DNA of 64,000 nt, from contig SCFE01000082.1 of the NCBI GenBank assembly GCA_004352715.1, positions 807,389-871,388 of the forward strand. Reading direction: 5' to 3'. The position numbers were made by a program, and so were the translations under genes. How positions within the stretch are numbered: position 1 is the stretch's first letter; every line of letters starts with the position of its first letter. Shown here piece by piece: positions 33,170-44,597 of this stretch. Below the pieces are notes generated by a model that was not told where the DNA came from, searched no databases, and saw only the letters and a list, made by a program, of their open reading frames with translations. Origin of the DNA: Hofstenia miamia (taxonomy: Eukaryota; Xenacoelomorpha; Acoela).

Positions 33170-34221
33170 AAAACTGGTTGAATATACATATTTTCAGCAG
33201 CTTGTCGTGAATGTCCAGTTTGGATTAGATGAGCGGATTTTAAGTTTTCAGAAATATTGGTATTTAGTAAGATTTCTTTCTCCCAAAATTTGCGAATAGA
33301 AGTAGGGTTAAATTTTGTTGAAATATTACCAGGAACATAACGTTCAATCATTTTTTAGCTGCATTTATATTTTCGTGCATATATTTCTGTTTCTATTGCC
33401 AAAAACTAACTATGTGTTTGTTTTAAATGCATTAAAAAAGGACTTTTTTAACAGTTTCACATATATAAGTTGTAAAGGATTAGTTGCGATTTTTACCGGA
33501 TGTTTAAGAACCGTTTTGTGATGTGTTTTAATAATCTTCTACTCGTTTTCTATTAAGTCTACTTCTTGCCAAGTTAAAGACAGGAACGGTCCCTGTCTGC
33601 AATTTGAGCTGGATTGCACAAGTAAAAAATCATAGAGAGTAAGACATGAGATAAAATTTCTTCATTATTTAGGAGAGCTTGTAGTCTTTTATTAATATTT
33701 CTAGGAACATTTTGAACTTCTGTTAGAGTTGGTATTTCTTCAAAGCGTTTTTCTTTATCTTGCAGGTTTTCTATAGCTGCTGATTTCAATAAATCTTATC
33801 TAAACTCTTGAATTGCTGCTAACCCTTCCTCAGCATATATTCGAATTCCATTATAATGCCTTTTTAAACACATTACAAAAGATTTTAACACTGAAAGTCT
33901 TTGTAATATAGCTACTTTAGAACACAGAAAATAGTTCTGTTTGCTAACTCCTCTAGTTTTAAATTTATTAGATAAAAAAATTCTGTATGCATCCACAGCA
34001 TCAAGATATTGACCCGGTATTTCTGAAGCAAAATGGTTTTGAAACCATCGAGGCATACTTTGAATGGTAACCCCACCTTTAAAGACTTTAAATTTGTCAG
34101 GGCAATTTGAGCCTCTGTGCCGCCTGTAATTCGTAAATAATCTACGACAATTATATCTCAATAAAACACTTTTCTTAGATTTTCCTGGCTTAAAGCTTGT
34201 CATAAAAATGTTAGAATTCAT
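33170..34221 (-). pseudogene. tyrosine recombinase-like protein, degenerate
   Basis: Read on the minus strand from 34221: an ordered helical region (VLLRYNCRRLFTNY, RGSNCPDKFKVFKGGV, MPRWFQNHFASEIPG, CSKVAILQRLSVLKSF) and, past a TAA at 33793, a stretch ending in FYLCNPAQI. Beyond another stop come THHKTVLKHPVKIA (HKT-type motif, catalytic Lys, about 33500), then KFNPTSIRKFWEKEI (the Arg block) and HLIQTGHSRQAAENMYI (the H-x-x-GHS...Y block, about 33210-33160). The order R, K, HxxR-like, GHS, Y matches integrase/recombinases as in Crypton, DIRS/Ngaro or viral elements. The first Arg region is uncertain and several frames are needed, so it is inactive. Confidence 0.55.
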
Positions 34222-35399
34222 GCTTTTGATTCAATGTATAGAAAGTTTATTTCATATACAAATAATTCCTCAGATATAACATTAGTGTATATTGTGAAAG
34301 ATTATCATTTGTTTCTAATTTTAGACAAGGATTTAAAATTGACTGCATCAAAAGCTAATCACAAGGGGGTACTGATAAACATTTAAAATATATGAAAGTC
34401 CTGAAATGGTTAAATAGGCATGAAAAAATTATAAAATTAAGTCAGTTGGAAGATCTTAAGGGTGCCCTATACTCAAAAATCAATAAAAATATAAAATTAC
34501 TGAAAATCAGATTTTTGCATTAGCTACTGGTTGAACTTGTCAACTTTCAAATCCCAGGGGTATTTTAGTGAAATAAAATATTTAAATTGTTAAATTTCTA
34601 TTTTTATTAAACCAGGTCATCAATGTTTTCAATTAAATATAACAAAGGCTGAATTATAAACCTCTCTTGACTCAAATTTTGCTGTCAAATTACATCCCAA
34701 AATTAATGTCAAACTGTATACAATTTGGTATCAAAATGTTGGTCAGATTGTTTGTTTCTGAATTGGGTATCTAGAAATTCCCATATGGTCTTGTAAGAGA
34801 GAATTTCATTGGATAAGATAGTGGGGTATTCCTGACCTTTGTCTGCAAATATCAAACAAAATTTGAAAGCCAAGCATTGATTGGTGCAGAATGAGGTCAA
34901 GTTGCATGTGCTCTATTTGATTGGCTTCCTTGCTTTGACACTGTCATGGCGGAATATTTGTAAATATTAGTCAAGAAATTTGATAGGAACCAAAGCTGTG
35001 TACAAGTATTTTGATATACCAAAAGAACGAGGTCAAAAACAGTCAACAAAACAAAAATCATATTCAACAAATCATAGCTGAGCCACTCAAATGAAATGCT
35101 GATGGCTCTATTTTTGTGCTACTTATAACTCTTTCATTAAAAGGAGATTGTCTAGTGGTAATTCCCTTGTATTAAAAAGTAAACTGTTTAATGAAACTCT
35201 TTAGATTTTAGGAAATATCCTGTGTATAACGTTATAGACGTGACATTTAGATGTTCCAGATGGGACACTATCAAAGTCCCATACACATAACAAGGTAAGA
35301 TGTATTTAATAAAACATAACTTAATAAAAAGCATAAAAGAGTAAGCATAAACAGTTAAAACTAAACTATCTAAAAAGTGAGTTTATTTTGCAAGGCAGA
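34222..35399. other. no gene recognised
   Basis: AT-rich. A 63-codon minus frame (34709-34900) has no family features; it may be the far end of the remnant at 35400-36318. Confidence 0.35.
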
Positions 35400-36318
35400 T
35401 TTGGAAATATCAATGCTCCCCTACAACTGATATTAGGTTTTGGCAGAGTACCGCTAATCTGTGATGGCGTCACCTCAACAATATCCTATTTATATGGCTC
35501 AATAAAAGACAGCTTACCAAAGAAGAGATTCTTGCAGTAAAATTTTAATAAAAACTTGTTATTTGTTACCAATTAAATATATCCAACACAGTAAAACTTC
35601 TCTTTCTATGCAAATCAAACAAGGACGTAGATGCCAGGCAGCAAATTTGATGGGAATGGAAACAATAGGCCTTCATGTTAGCGTAATCTGTCAAAGCCTT
35701 CAACATCAACTTTGTCACATTCATCTTGCTCATCTATGCTGTGAATGTCTTCATTGTCATTGGAAATAAATATTGACATCATAACATTTAATTAGTCAAT
35801 TATTTCAGAGAAATATTTTTCAAATTGTATATGTTGCAGCTTTCCATCAACCTTTTTCCACGGGTAGAATTTGAGTTCTGATCCACGGTCTTCTAATTCA
35901 TAAAGGCTGTTTAAAAAAGACCTGCATTTGCAGTCCTCATTTTCAGGAGAACATATGAGTTTTCTTATTAACTCACTTTCTGTTTTAGGTAAGAGTGGTG
36001 TTGATTTGAGTATCATGCAGACATTATCGTGGTATATACACAGACATGTGTTAGCAGGAACTTTATCTCTTAAAAACTAGTAGCTGAAGTCAGTGTGTGT
36101 ATGCTTGATTGTAATTTCAACCTTTTTTGATATTCACATTTCCACAATTGCTCTTTCTCCCTCTTTTTTTTCTTTTCTTCAGTTGACAATTTGCTTATCT
36201 TTTCCTTTTCTGCTTTCTGATGAGATTCGTTTTCCTTTGTACGATGGTCATTGTACTGGCCATGCTCTTTAAATTGCTTCCAATAGTTGGTGATTTGTTG
36301 AGCCCCTGATTGTGGCAT
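35400..36318 (-). pseudogene. remnant of an uncharacterised transposon-associated gene
   Basis: Minus-strand start at 36318 gives MPQSGAQQITNYWKQF and a long K/E/R-rich helix (KKKKREKEQLWKCEYQKRL). A second piece (36016-35792) has LICSPENEDCKCRSFL and LKFYPWKKVDG, and further stops later a GIYVLVKFA-like / KEKFYCVGYI / FLLKFY block appears. Basic coiled-coil N-terminus, C..C..C cluster with a following '.yW', then a beta-rich 'yVLV.f...k..yvG.I' block is an arrangement I associate with widespread invertebrate repeat-encoded proteins of unknown function. This link is from memory. Confidence 0.35.
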
Positions 36319-38159
36319 AACTAAAATTTAAGAAATGCTACAGGTGAGACAAAAACTGAAAGCATTACAGATGTGACATAATTATCATCTGCTGTATCCA
36401 AATGGAGTGAGGGAGCTGTCACATATGGATATTCTATTTGGTTCTAATATGAAATTACTTTCAGTACTGAAAGATCATAAGAGATTACAATGAGCCAATT
36501 CTATAGTCAGAACAGAAGAACAGAGATGATCAAATACACAGATACTTTTTAGCCCATCTTAAAGCTGAAGAAAGAGAAAACCCAACATATGGAGCTGGTG
36601 CTTTTTAATTGATATTTTATTATTAAATGTTTTTTAGTCCAAAGAAGCTTAAAATGTACCATATTAAGGTGTAACACATGGATTTAGAGTTTTGTATTTT
36701 TGTCACTGTTTTTCTCTGAATTGAGCTTAGGAATTTTCAAACAAGTGAAACTTGAAATTTGGCATGGTGATAAATATTGATATTCACTAAAAAAGTAACA
36801 CTGCTAGTTTTTCAATAGGTTGGTCATGGATTAGTCCTCAGTTTGAAAACATACCTGAGAATATGGAAATCAGTCAGGTAGAAATCAACCTTGTTAAGCA
36901 ATGTTAGTTGCTTTCTATACTTCCTCTAAATTTCTTGAAAAACACATTTTTGCTCTGTCAATATTGCAGCTATCACCATGAAATATTGCAGGCTTATAGA
37001 GCTTTGCAATCTGAAGATTTTAAGCATTTTACAAGCCTGAACATGTCAAAATTGCGCCCTCTAGAGAGAAAATAATTTTTTGCTGTCATTGAAGATATTT
37101 GGAGAGAGCTCACGCAAAAAATTTGCAATTGAATTTTTAAATTTTTTATACCATTTTTTTGAAAAAAACCATTTTTTGAAAATTAATTTTTTTCGTTTTT
37201 TCATACTAGTGATCTGAATTTTGATTAGAATTGTTTGAAATTTCAAGGCAAAAATTTCACACAGCCATATATTTTTGTAAAACAAATTTATTTTGAAAAC
37301 CCAGATTGGCCTTTAGATATTATACTTTAAATTTAGCAGGCTATAGCAACACAAATTTTAAAGATATCACAGCTCTATTTGAAATTTTAGGTAGCAAATT
37401 TCACTGAAAAAAATTGCTTTTCAGCATATTTAGCTTTAAGATCAATATTGGCTGAGCTAGGCTGGCCAGAGCTGGGCAAATTTTTCACAAAAGATATTTT
37501 CTTTAATAGCTTTTGATATAATGAAGCTATGAATAAGATTTTTACACCAAAATGCGCAATTTCTTGGTCTCAGATATTTCCAGTAATACAAGAAATAACA
37601 TTCTAAAACAATTTTCCCAAAATTCCCTTCCATGATGGGAAATTTTCTCTTTTAGATATGAATATTAAGGATGGGTGAGTAATTTTTTAAAAATTATAGT
37701 GATTTTGTTTGAAAACTGCATTTTGTTTTTTATTTCATTAGTCTTTTTAACATTTTGTTTAGTAATATTTCATTTCATATTAGGACGCCCCTATAAACTT
37801 GCAAAAAATCAATGTTTTTTTAAATGTATATTGTGGATGATGAAAATGGGTATTAATGGATAAACCTTGAAAATTCATTTACATTTTACTCCATTTTATT
37901 GATATCTGTGATCCATTCTGTCAATTTCTTTGAGAATTGCAGTGGTTATTGAATATACCGTGATTTCTGCGTTTTTGATAATATAGATTTTTCAGAGCAT
38001 TGACTAGTACTTCTCAGTAAAGATTGATGTTTCTATATTGAGTAAAGACTGGCAAATGTGTTTCTGGCATTAAATTTCTAGATGCAATGAATTAAATGTT
38101 GAAACTCAAATTTGCAAGATTTCTTTTAAAACTCATATTTAACTATGGCTTAAAATGAA
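36319..38159. other. AT-rich stretch, no gene
   Basis: Short frames only (37061-37285 minus, 37675-37863 plus), no motif. GCATTACAGATGTGACATAA-like words are repeated near 36340-36380. Confidence 0.4.
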
Positions 38160-38730
38160 AAACCAATGTAGTATTCAGATTCTACAGTTCTGAAATTACT
38201 TGAAAATGTTAATCTCTTATCTTTTAAGTAGATCTAGAGGGCCCTTTGTGAAATTTTCTGGAATGCCTTAGAGTCAATTTCAATATGCCCTAGATTTAAG
38301 AGATCTCATGTTTGGGAATCAATTTCATAAGGGAATTTTTGCTTAAAATTGCTCATTCTTTCTATATTTAATGCTTCTGAGTCGATTTATGGTATAAAAT
38401 TTTCACTTTGATCTGTCATTTGAACTTAAATTGAAGAATTATATGCAATTTTTCTCAGATTTGGCGAAAAAACCCTGACTTTGCAATATTGATATTAAAA
38501 CCACTACTTAAAGCCTTTTAACTGAAAAAATGATTTCATATTCAGAATGTGCATGTCTAAATTTACTTAAAAATGTTCAGATCTTATTTTATAAGTCGAT
38601 CTAGAGATTGTCTTGTGAAATTTTTTTAATTGAAAAAATAAATTCATATTTGGATTTTTCATGTTCAAATTTAGGTGGAAATGTTTTTTATTAGTTGCTA
38701 AGCTCCACTTAGATCTGTGCATTTTATTTT
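38160..38730. repeat. degenerate tandem repeat, about 370-bp and 100-bp spacing
   Basis: Blocks starting TATTCAGA at about 38171 and 38540 and TATTTGGA at 38648 share a following AAATGTT...CTTA and AGTNGATCTAGAG word and TGTGAAATTTT. Divergence is high, so it is old. Confidence 0.45.
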
Positions 38731-39381
38731 TAATTATGTGACAGTCTATGTAAGTTTGTTTAAGGAAATTCAGTTTTATAAGGGCTTCATATGATGATTT
38801 TTGTTCTAAAATTGCAGTTTATACCTGTTTTTAAGCCTTCTGAATCTATTTGCACTATTAGATTTTTTATTTGATCAATTCTTTATTCACAATTTAATGA
38901 AATTATATGAATATTGGTTAAAATTCGAAATAACGGTAATTTTGTTAGATAGATTTCCAAATTGCTATTTCAATATTGTTTTAATTGAAAAAATCAATTG
39001 ATATTTGGATTGTAGGCGTTTAATATTAGTTATAAATGTGTTAAGAGGGATTGTTATATTTTCATTTATTTCCATTGTCAATGTATGGATGGAGGAAATG
39101 GTGGAGTTGAGAGCAGATGGACCTGACAGTGAAAAAAGGTTTCCTCTTATTAAAGAGGAAGCATATTATATTATAAAGATAGTATGGTTTTTAATATCTA
39201 GGAAATTTTTTAAATGCAAAAACATTCATTGCTAAACTTTACGATAATAGTTTTCATTATTAACAATTTTAGCAATTATTTGCACAGGTTAGTTAAGTTA
39301 AAAGTTTGTTTGTTTTTTTGTGGTTACAAGTTATTGCCTGTTTGCTTTAAATACAATATTAGTGTTTTTCATTTTTTTCCA
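38731..39381. other. no gene recognised
   Basis: A 76-codon frame at 39005-39235 has a hydrophobic start but no recognisable family. Confidence 0.3.
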
Positions 39382-40099
39382 NNNNNNNNNNNNNNNNNNN
39401 NNNNNNNNNNNNNNNNNNNNNNNNNNNNNNNNNNNNNNNNNNNNNNNNNNNNNNNNNNNNNNNNNNNNNNNNNNNNNNNNNNNNNNNNNNNNNNNNNNNN
39501 NNNNNNNNNNNNNNNNNNNNNNNNNNNNNNNNNNNNNNNNNNNNNNNNNNNNNNNNNNNNNNNNNNNNNNNNNNNNNNNNNNNNNNNNNNNNNNNNNNNN
39601 NNNNNNNNNNNNNNNNNNNNNNNNNNNNNNNNNNNNNNNNNNNNNNNNNNNNNNNNNNNNNNNNNNNNNNNNNNNNNNNNNNNNNNNNNNNNNNNNNNNN
39701 NNNNNNNNNNNNNNNNNNNNNNNNNNNNNNNNNNNNNNNNNNNNNNNNNNNNNNNNNNNNNNNNNNNNNNNNNNNNNNNNNNNNNNNNNNNNNNNNNNNN
39801 NNNNNNNNNNNNNNNNNNNNNNNNNNNNNNNNNNNNNNNNNNNNNNNNNNNNNNNNNNNNNNNNNNNNNNNNNNNNNNNNNNNNNNNNNNNNNNNNNNNN
39901 NNNNNNNNNNNNNNNNNNNNNNNNNNNNNNNNNNNNNNNNNNNNNNNNNNNNNNNNNNNNNNNNNNNNNNNNNNNNNNNNNNNNNNNNNNNNNNNNNNNN
40001 NNNNNNNNNNNNNNNNNNNNNNNNNNNNNNNNNNNNNNNNNNNNNNNNNNNNNNNNNNNNNNNNNNNNNNNNNNNNNNNNNNNNNNNNNNNNNNNNNNN
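39382..40099. other. assembly gap (718 N)
   Basis: Sized gap, immediately before a 198-bp tandem repeat; probably contains more units. Confidence 0.95.
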
Positions 40100-40510
40100 C
40101 TAAAGAGATATATAATTGATTGCAATACATGCTGCATTACAAAACTGAAATGAAAGTACAGATAGTTTTTTCAATTCAATATTCTTATTCAATGAATAAA
40201 GTGAGCAACTGTGAAATTTGTCACATTCAATACTTTGTGAGACTTTTTTCATAATGCAACTAAGAAAGCAACTAACATTGCTATTGTAGCCGTGAAGCTA
40301 AAGAGATATATAATTGATTGCAATACATGCTGCATTACAAAACTGAAATGAAAGTACAGATAGTTTTTTCAATTCAATATTCTTATTCAATGAATAAAGT
40401 GAGCAACTGTGAAATTTGTCACATTCAATACTTTGTGAGACTTTTTTCATTTGCAACTAAGAAACAAACTAATGTTGCTATTTTAGCTGTCAAGCTGAAG
40501 AAATCCCATT
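40100..40510 (+). repeat. 198-bp tandem repeat next to gap
   Basis: CTAAAGAGATATATAATTG at 40100 and again at 40298; about 155 bp are identical, then the tails diverge, and a third unit starts at about 40493 and breaks down. Both tails read ATKKA/QTN.AI.AVKL.., so the repeat may once have been coding. Confidence 0.7.
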
Positions 40511-40916
40511 TCCAATTAGAACAAAGGCCCCAAAAGTAAGAGTAGAAAGCCTTTTGGCATTTCTTTTATTGAATCACAATTTGCTTGATACCAAGTTCAA
40601 AGGATACACCAAAAGAATGTCCAAATCAAAATTTTCATAATGGGACAAATCTGTCTCTGTCCCTTTGTAGTGATTTACAAGCATTATCAGAATTAAAAGG
40701 AATTTATAAGATATCTTAATTACTTGACTAGATCTATTCATTTGAAATTTTGACCAAAAACAGATTTTTCTCTGTTACCATGGCAACAGATATCAACATG
40801 GCTTGCTGTAACAATTTAAAAAAACATTTTGAGTATGGGCCATCCTTAAATACACTATACAAAAGAATTTTGTTATTGTATTACCTGAATGTGTCAGTAT
40901 TGTGGAGGCTCTGTAG
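40511..40916 (+). other. spacer before polB remnant
   Basis: Stops in all frames; a piece reading VESLLAFLLLNHNLLDTKF could be further upstream polymerase but is not convincing. Confidence 0.3.
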
Positions 40917-41547
40917 TTCTATACAGAAAATTTCTGCTACTACATAGATTATATTCATTGGAATAATAGAGGAATTTTAGACGGATTTTTAGACCACAAT
41001 TTAATTATGGTAGTTTTAAATGAAGCATATAATGAGCAAAGATTGATATGTAATAAATTATTTCGCATTTACAAAACCTATAATTTCATTTGGTCAAATC
41101 AATCTTATACACGTCTTGCTAATAATTTATTTGAACAACAAAATGGGTACATTCCAGAATCCCAATATTATGATCTAACAAAGCAGATATTTTTACCCTA
41201 AGCCACTACAATCGTGTTCACATTAATTCATAGTTTTTTTTATAATTCAGTAGTTTGTATAGATATATGTAAGTGCTATTCTTCTGCACTTTAAAAAAAT
41301 GAGGATCCAATTTCAGTCTATACTATACATGATAAAATTACTAAATTCTTAGAAAATTATAAATTATATTTTGATATATACAAAGGAGAATTCTATATTG
41401 ATGAAATAGATCTTTGTCCTGATTTAGAAATAGGCAGTTTCATAATACTAGAAACTGGTTTCTATTTTTGCACCTTAATAAAATATATTAATAAATAAAT
41501 GGAATATGCCAATTTCTAATATTAAATATAAATTATTAGCAAAGAAG
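40917..41547 (+). pseudogene. viral-type (protein-primed) DNA polymerase B, part 1
   Basis: One forward frame runs for about 200 codons with only three stops. It contains HNLIMVVLNEAYNEQRLI, WSNQSYTRLANNLF, then IDICKCYSSAL at 41259-41291 (family-B motif A, D-x-x-x-x-Y as in Polinton, adintovirus, virophage or linear-plasmid polymerases), PISVYTIHDKITKF, GEFYIDEID and GFYFCTLIKYI (thumb-side of palm). It is cut at 41547 by a transposon; the polymerase resumes on the far side. Function when intact would be replication of a viral or Polinton-like genome. Decayed by stops and one frameshift near 41495. Confidence 0.65.
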
Positions 41548-41662
41548 AGTTGTATGAAGAGCCCGAGATTTCGTTCCACTTTTTTCTGATTAGTCGAGTG
41601 TAGGAGGTTCCACTTTTTTCTGATTGGTCGAGAGGGGTGGCCTTTGACCTGAGACGTCGTGG

Positions 41663-42662
41663 NNNNNNNNNNNNNNNNNNNNNNNNNNNNNNNNNNNNNN
41701 NNNNNNNNNNNNNNNNNNNNNNNNNNNNNNNNNNNNNNNNNNNNNNNNNNNNNNNNNNNNNNNNNNNNNNNNNNNNNNNNNNNNNNNNNNNNNNNNNNNN
41801 NNNNNNNNNNNNNNNNNNNNNNNNNNNNNNNNNNNNNNNNNNNNNNNNNNNNNNNNNNNNNNNNNNNNNNNNNNNNNNNNNNNNNNNNNNNNNNNNNNNN
41901 NNNNNNNNNNNNNNNNNNNNNNNNNNNNNNNNNNNNNNNNNNNNNNNNNNNNNNNNNNNNNNNNNNNNNNNNNNNNNNNNNNNNNNNNNNNNNNNNNNNN
42001 NNNNNNNNNNNNNNNNNNNNNNNNNNNNNNNNNNNNNNNNNNNNNNNNNNNNNNNNNNNNNNNNNNNNNNNNNNNNNNNNNNNNNNNNNNNNNNNNNNNN
42101 NNNNNNNNNNNNNNNNNNNNNNNNNNNNNNNNNNNNNNNNNNNNNNNNNNNNNNNNNNNNNNNNNNNNNNNNNNNNNNNNNNNNNNNNNNNNNNNNNNNN
42201 NNNNNNNNNNNNNNNNNNNNNNNNNNNNNNNNNNNNNNNNNNNNNNNNNNNNNNNNNNNNNNNNNNNNNNNNNNNNNNNNNNNNNNNNNNNNNNNNNNNN
42301 NNNNNNNNNNNNNNNNNNNNNNNNNNNNNNNNNNNNNNNNNNNNNNNNNNNNNNNNNNNNNNNNNNNNNNNNNNNNNNNNNNNNNNNNNNNNNNNNNNNN
42401 NNNNNNNNNNNNNNNNNNNNNNNNNNNNNNNNNNNNNNNNNNNNNNNNNNNNNNNNNNNNNNNNNNNNNNNNNNNNNNNNNNNNNNNNNNNNNNNNNNNN
42501 NNNNNNNNNNNNNNNNNNNNNNNNNNNNNNNNNNNNNNNNNNNNNNNNNNNNNNNNNNNNNNNNNNNNNNNNNNNNNNNNNNNNNNNNNNNNNNNNNNNN
42601 NNNNNNNNNNNNNNNNNNNNNNNNNNNNNNNNNNNNNNNNNNNNNNNNNNNNNNNNNNNNNN
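41663..42662. other. assembly gap (1000 N) inside the Polinton-type element
   Basis: Exactly 1000 N, so the true element length is unknown. Confidence 0.98.
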
Positions 42663-43067
42663 TTTATTATAGACTTTATAGAAACGTCGTTTGTTTGTTA
42701 ATTTTTAATTGAATTTGTTTAAACATTTAATTGTCATGTGTTTTATATTGTGAATGTCATCTCGTTTGACTTGTATATTAACCATTAATTTAGATGCTAC
42801 CGTTTGAAATTCATAATGTGTAAATGCACATTGCGTTTGTTTCCTACAGAATTCCCCCAACAACAATGATGATAAACTAGCCCAATAGACAAATTTAATA
42901 GTACGATATGTATGATCATTATAAGCAAAGTGTAGAATAAATTACATTTTTGTCTTGTCTTAAACACGTATGTGGGTTTTACCACGTACGTTTATTAAAT
43001 ATTATTATTAATATTTATTTTTATTTGGAAATATTTTTCGATTCCACTTTTTAAACAAGTATGCAAT

Positions 43068-43153
43068 GTGTGAATGTAATACATGTAAAGTAAGTTAATG
43101 TGTGAAAGTAATACATGTAAAGTAAGTTAATGTGGGAAAGTAATACATATAAA
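43068..43153. repeat. 32-bp tandem repeat (2.7 units) inside the element
   Basis: GTGTGAAAGTAATACATGT-type units start at 43068, 43100 and 43132. Confidence 0.8.
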
Positions 43154-43268
43154 NCTCAGGTCAAAGGCCACCCCTCTTGACCTATCAGAAAAAAGTGGAA
43201 CCTCCTACACTCGACCTCTCGACCAATCAGAAAAAAGTGGAACGAAATCTCGGGCTATTCATGCTACT

Positions 43269-44060
43269 AAGAAGGGTCTGAAACCAGAACTTTTCACAAT
43301 TAAACATGTGAACAAATATTTCAGAACAACACAAAAATAATTGTTTTGTTATAATTAATTCAATTTTACAATGCTTGAAATTGATAGATAAATCTTGTAC
43401 AATAGATTCAAAACTGTATGCAATAAATACAGATGGAATGTATATTACAAATCCTAAAAATATATGAATACAAAAATATATTACATTTAATTCCTCATAT
43501 TGACATTCCACTTTTGTATAAAGATGACATAACAATATTTGAAAAGCATTATAGAGAAAACTTAGACATAGATTCATATATTTGAAAAGATGGAAATGGA
43601 ACAATGTATTTAGGACCAGCAGTATCAGGTAAGACTACAAAGTTATGTGAACTTGTAATTTCTTAAAAAAAGAGTTTCTTATTAGGACATGCTACAGGGT
43701 TTGTTTTACTTTAAAATAGAATTTGAAATAAAGTGGGTTAATGAAAGCACAAGAAAAAGAAGTTACAATTTCATTAAAAATGGAAACAATAGAATGTGAT
43801 GGGATGACAATGGGTCCAGTAATCTTTCAAATTCAAAATAATGTTAAATGTTGCATTAATTGTTTTGAAACCCTTTCCAATTGCTTTTAAATGAAAGATT
43901 ATGTCTAGAACTTAAAGTTAAGGGGTTCTTATAGAAATTGATCATTTTCTATTTTTATATTGGAAATGTATATGACTTTTACCAACTGACACTCATGGAA
44001 AGCAATTGTGTGTTCTGAGAATGATTTATCAAAATTGAGTGATGAATAACAGAGTTAATT
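43269..44060 (+). pseudogene. DNA polymerase B part 2 with P-loop ATPase segment
   Basis: Directly after the target duplication the polymerase continues (KGLKPELFTIKHVNKYF), then after a frame change has NCFVIINSILQCLKLID and KLYAINTDGMYITNPK (family-B motif C form with TDG, core at 43423-43437). Farther on, NGTMYLGPAVSGKTTKLC at about 43598-43650 is a Walker A motif (G-x4-GKT), and FYIGNVYDFYQLTL follows near 43950. A polymerase with a downstream ATPase/helicase is known in some virus-like elements. Many stops: a fossil. Confidence 0.6.
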
Positions 44061-44471
44061 TTAAAATGTGATTGATTGTTAGTCAATAAAAATTTCAATT
44101 TATAAAGTTGGAGTGAAGATTTGAATTTCTAAAGTCAAAATTGGGAGTGCATCAAGTGAACTTTAAAGGTTTGATAAATTATTTCTCGCTGTTTTTTTGA
44201 AGCAAACCTTAAAAGGTTAAATACATTATTTCTTGGTTTGATAAATTATTTCTTGCAATATTTTTATACTATCCCATTAAAGTGAATTCTTAGATTCAAT
44301 GCTGACAGAAGATCTTTTAAATTTTTAACAAACATGTAAAAAATATTTAATAGAAGTATTGCTTCCACTATTTCAAATTCACATGAATTTTACTATAATA
44401 TATAAAAAAATATTGTAGAATCCTTTGCATTTAACTTACTTTTTAATTAATAAATTCTAATTATTACTACA

Positions 44472-44597
44472 ATGGCTGTAATAAGACGAATTAACTTAAG
44501 AAAGAAAATAGAAGCAAAAGAACTACCCAGAAGTGCTAAAACTAAACTCTTCAATTTTAGACTAAAGGTGGCCTCATTCAAAATTATGGTTAAATAG
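44472..44597 (+). CDS. 41-codon basic ORF, unknown
   Basis: ATG at 44472 to TAG at 44597. Very basic (RRINLRKKIEAK, AKTKLF, RLKV), like small DNA-binding or virion proteins of viral elements, but too short to assign. Confidence 0.2.
   Translation: MAVIRRINLRKKIEAKELPRSAKTKLFNFRLKVASFKIMVK

Larger units (their letters stand above)
41548..43268. mobile_element. non-autonomous Polinton-type element with 6-bp target duplication
   Basis: Terminal inverted repeats of about 105-115 bp (41548-41655 and 43155-43268) begin AGTTGTATGAAGAGCCCG / AGTAGCATGAATAGCCCG and contain two copies of GTTCCACTTTTTTCTGAT. The 5'-AG terminus and an AAGAAG duplication at 41542-41547 and 43269-43274 are the signature of Polinton/Maverick integration. 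The visible interior has no ORF, so it would need trans-acting integrase. A 1000-N gap sits inside. Confidence 0.8.

Noticed and set aside
2056-42662. Long open frames crossing runs of N (for example at 1972-3156, 6615-7685, 22854-24006, 39214-40153, 41637-42701)
   Set aside because: They are open only because N cannot encode a stop; no coding evidence in the flanks beyond what is annotated.
43227-43604. 125-codon hydrophobic minus-strand frame
   Set aside because: It lies opposite the polB remnant and over the inverted repeat; low-complexity F/L/I content from AT richness.
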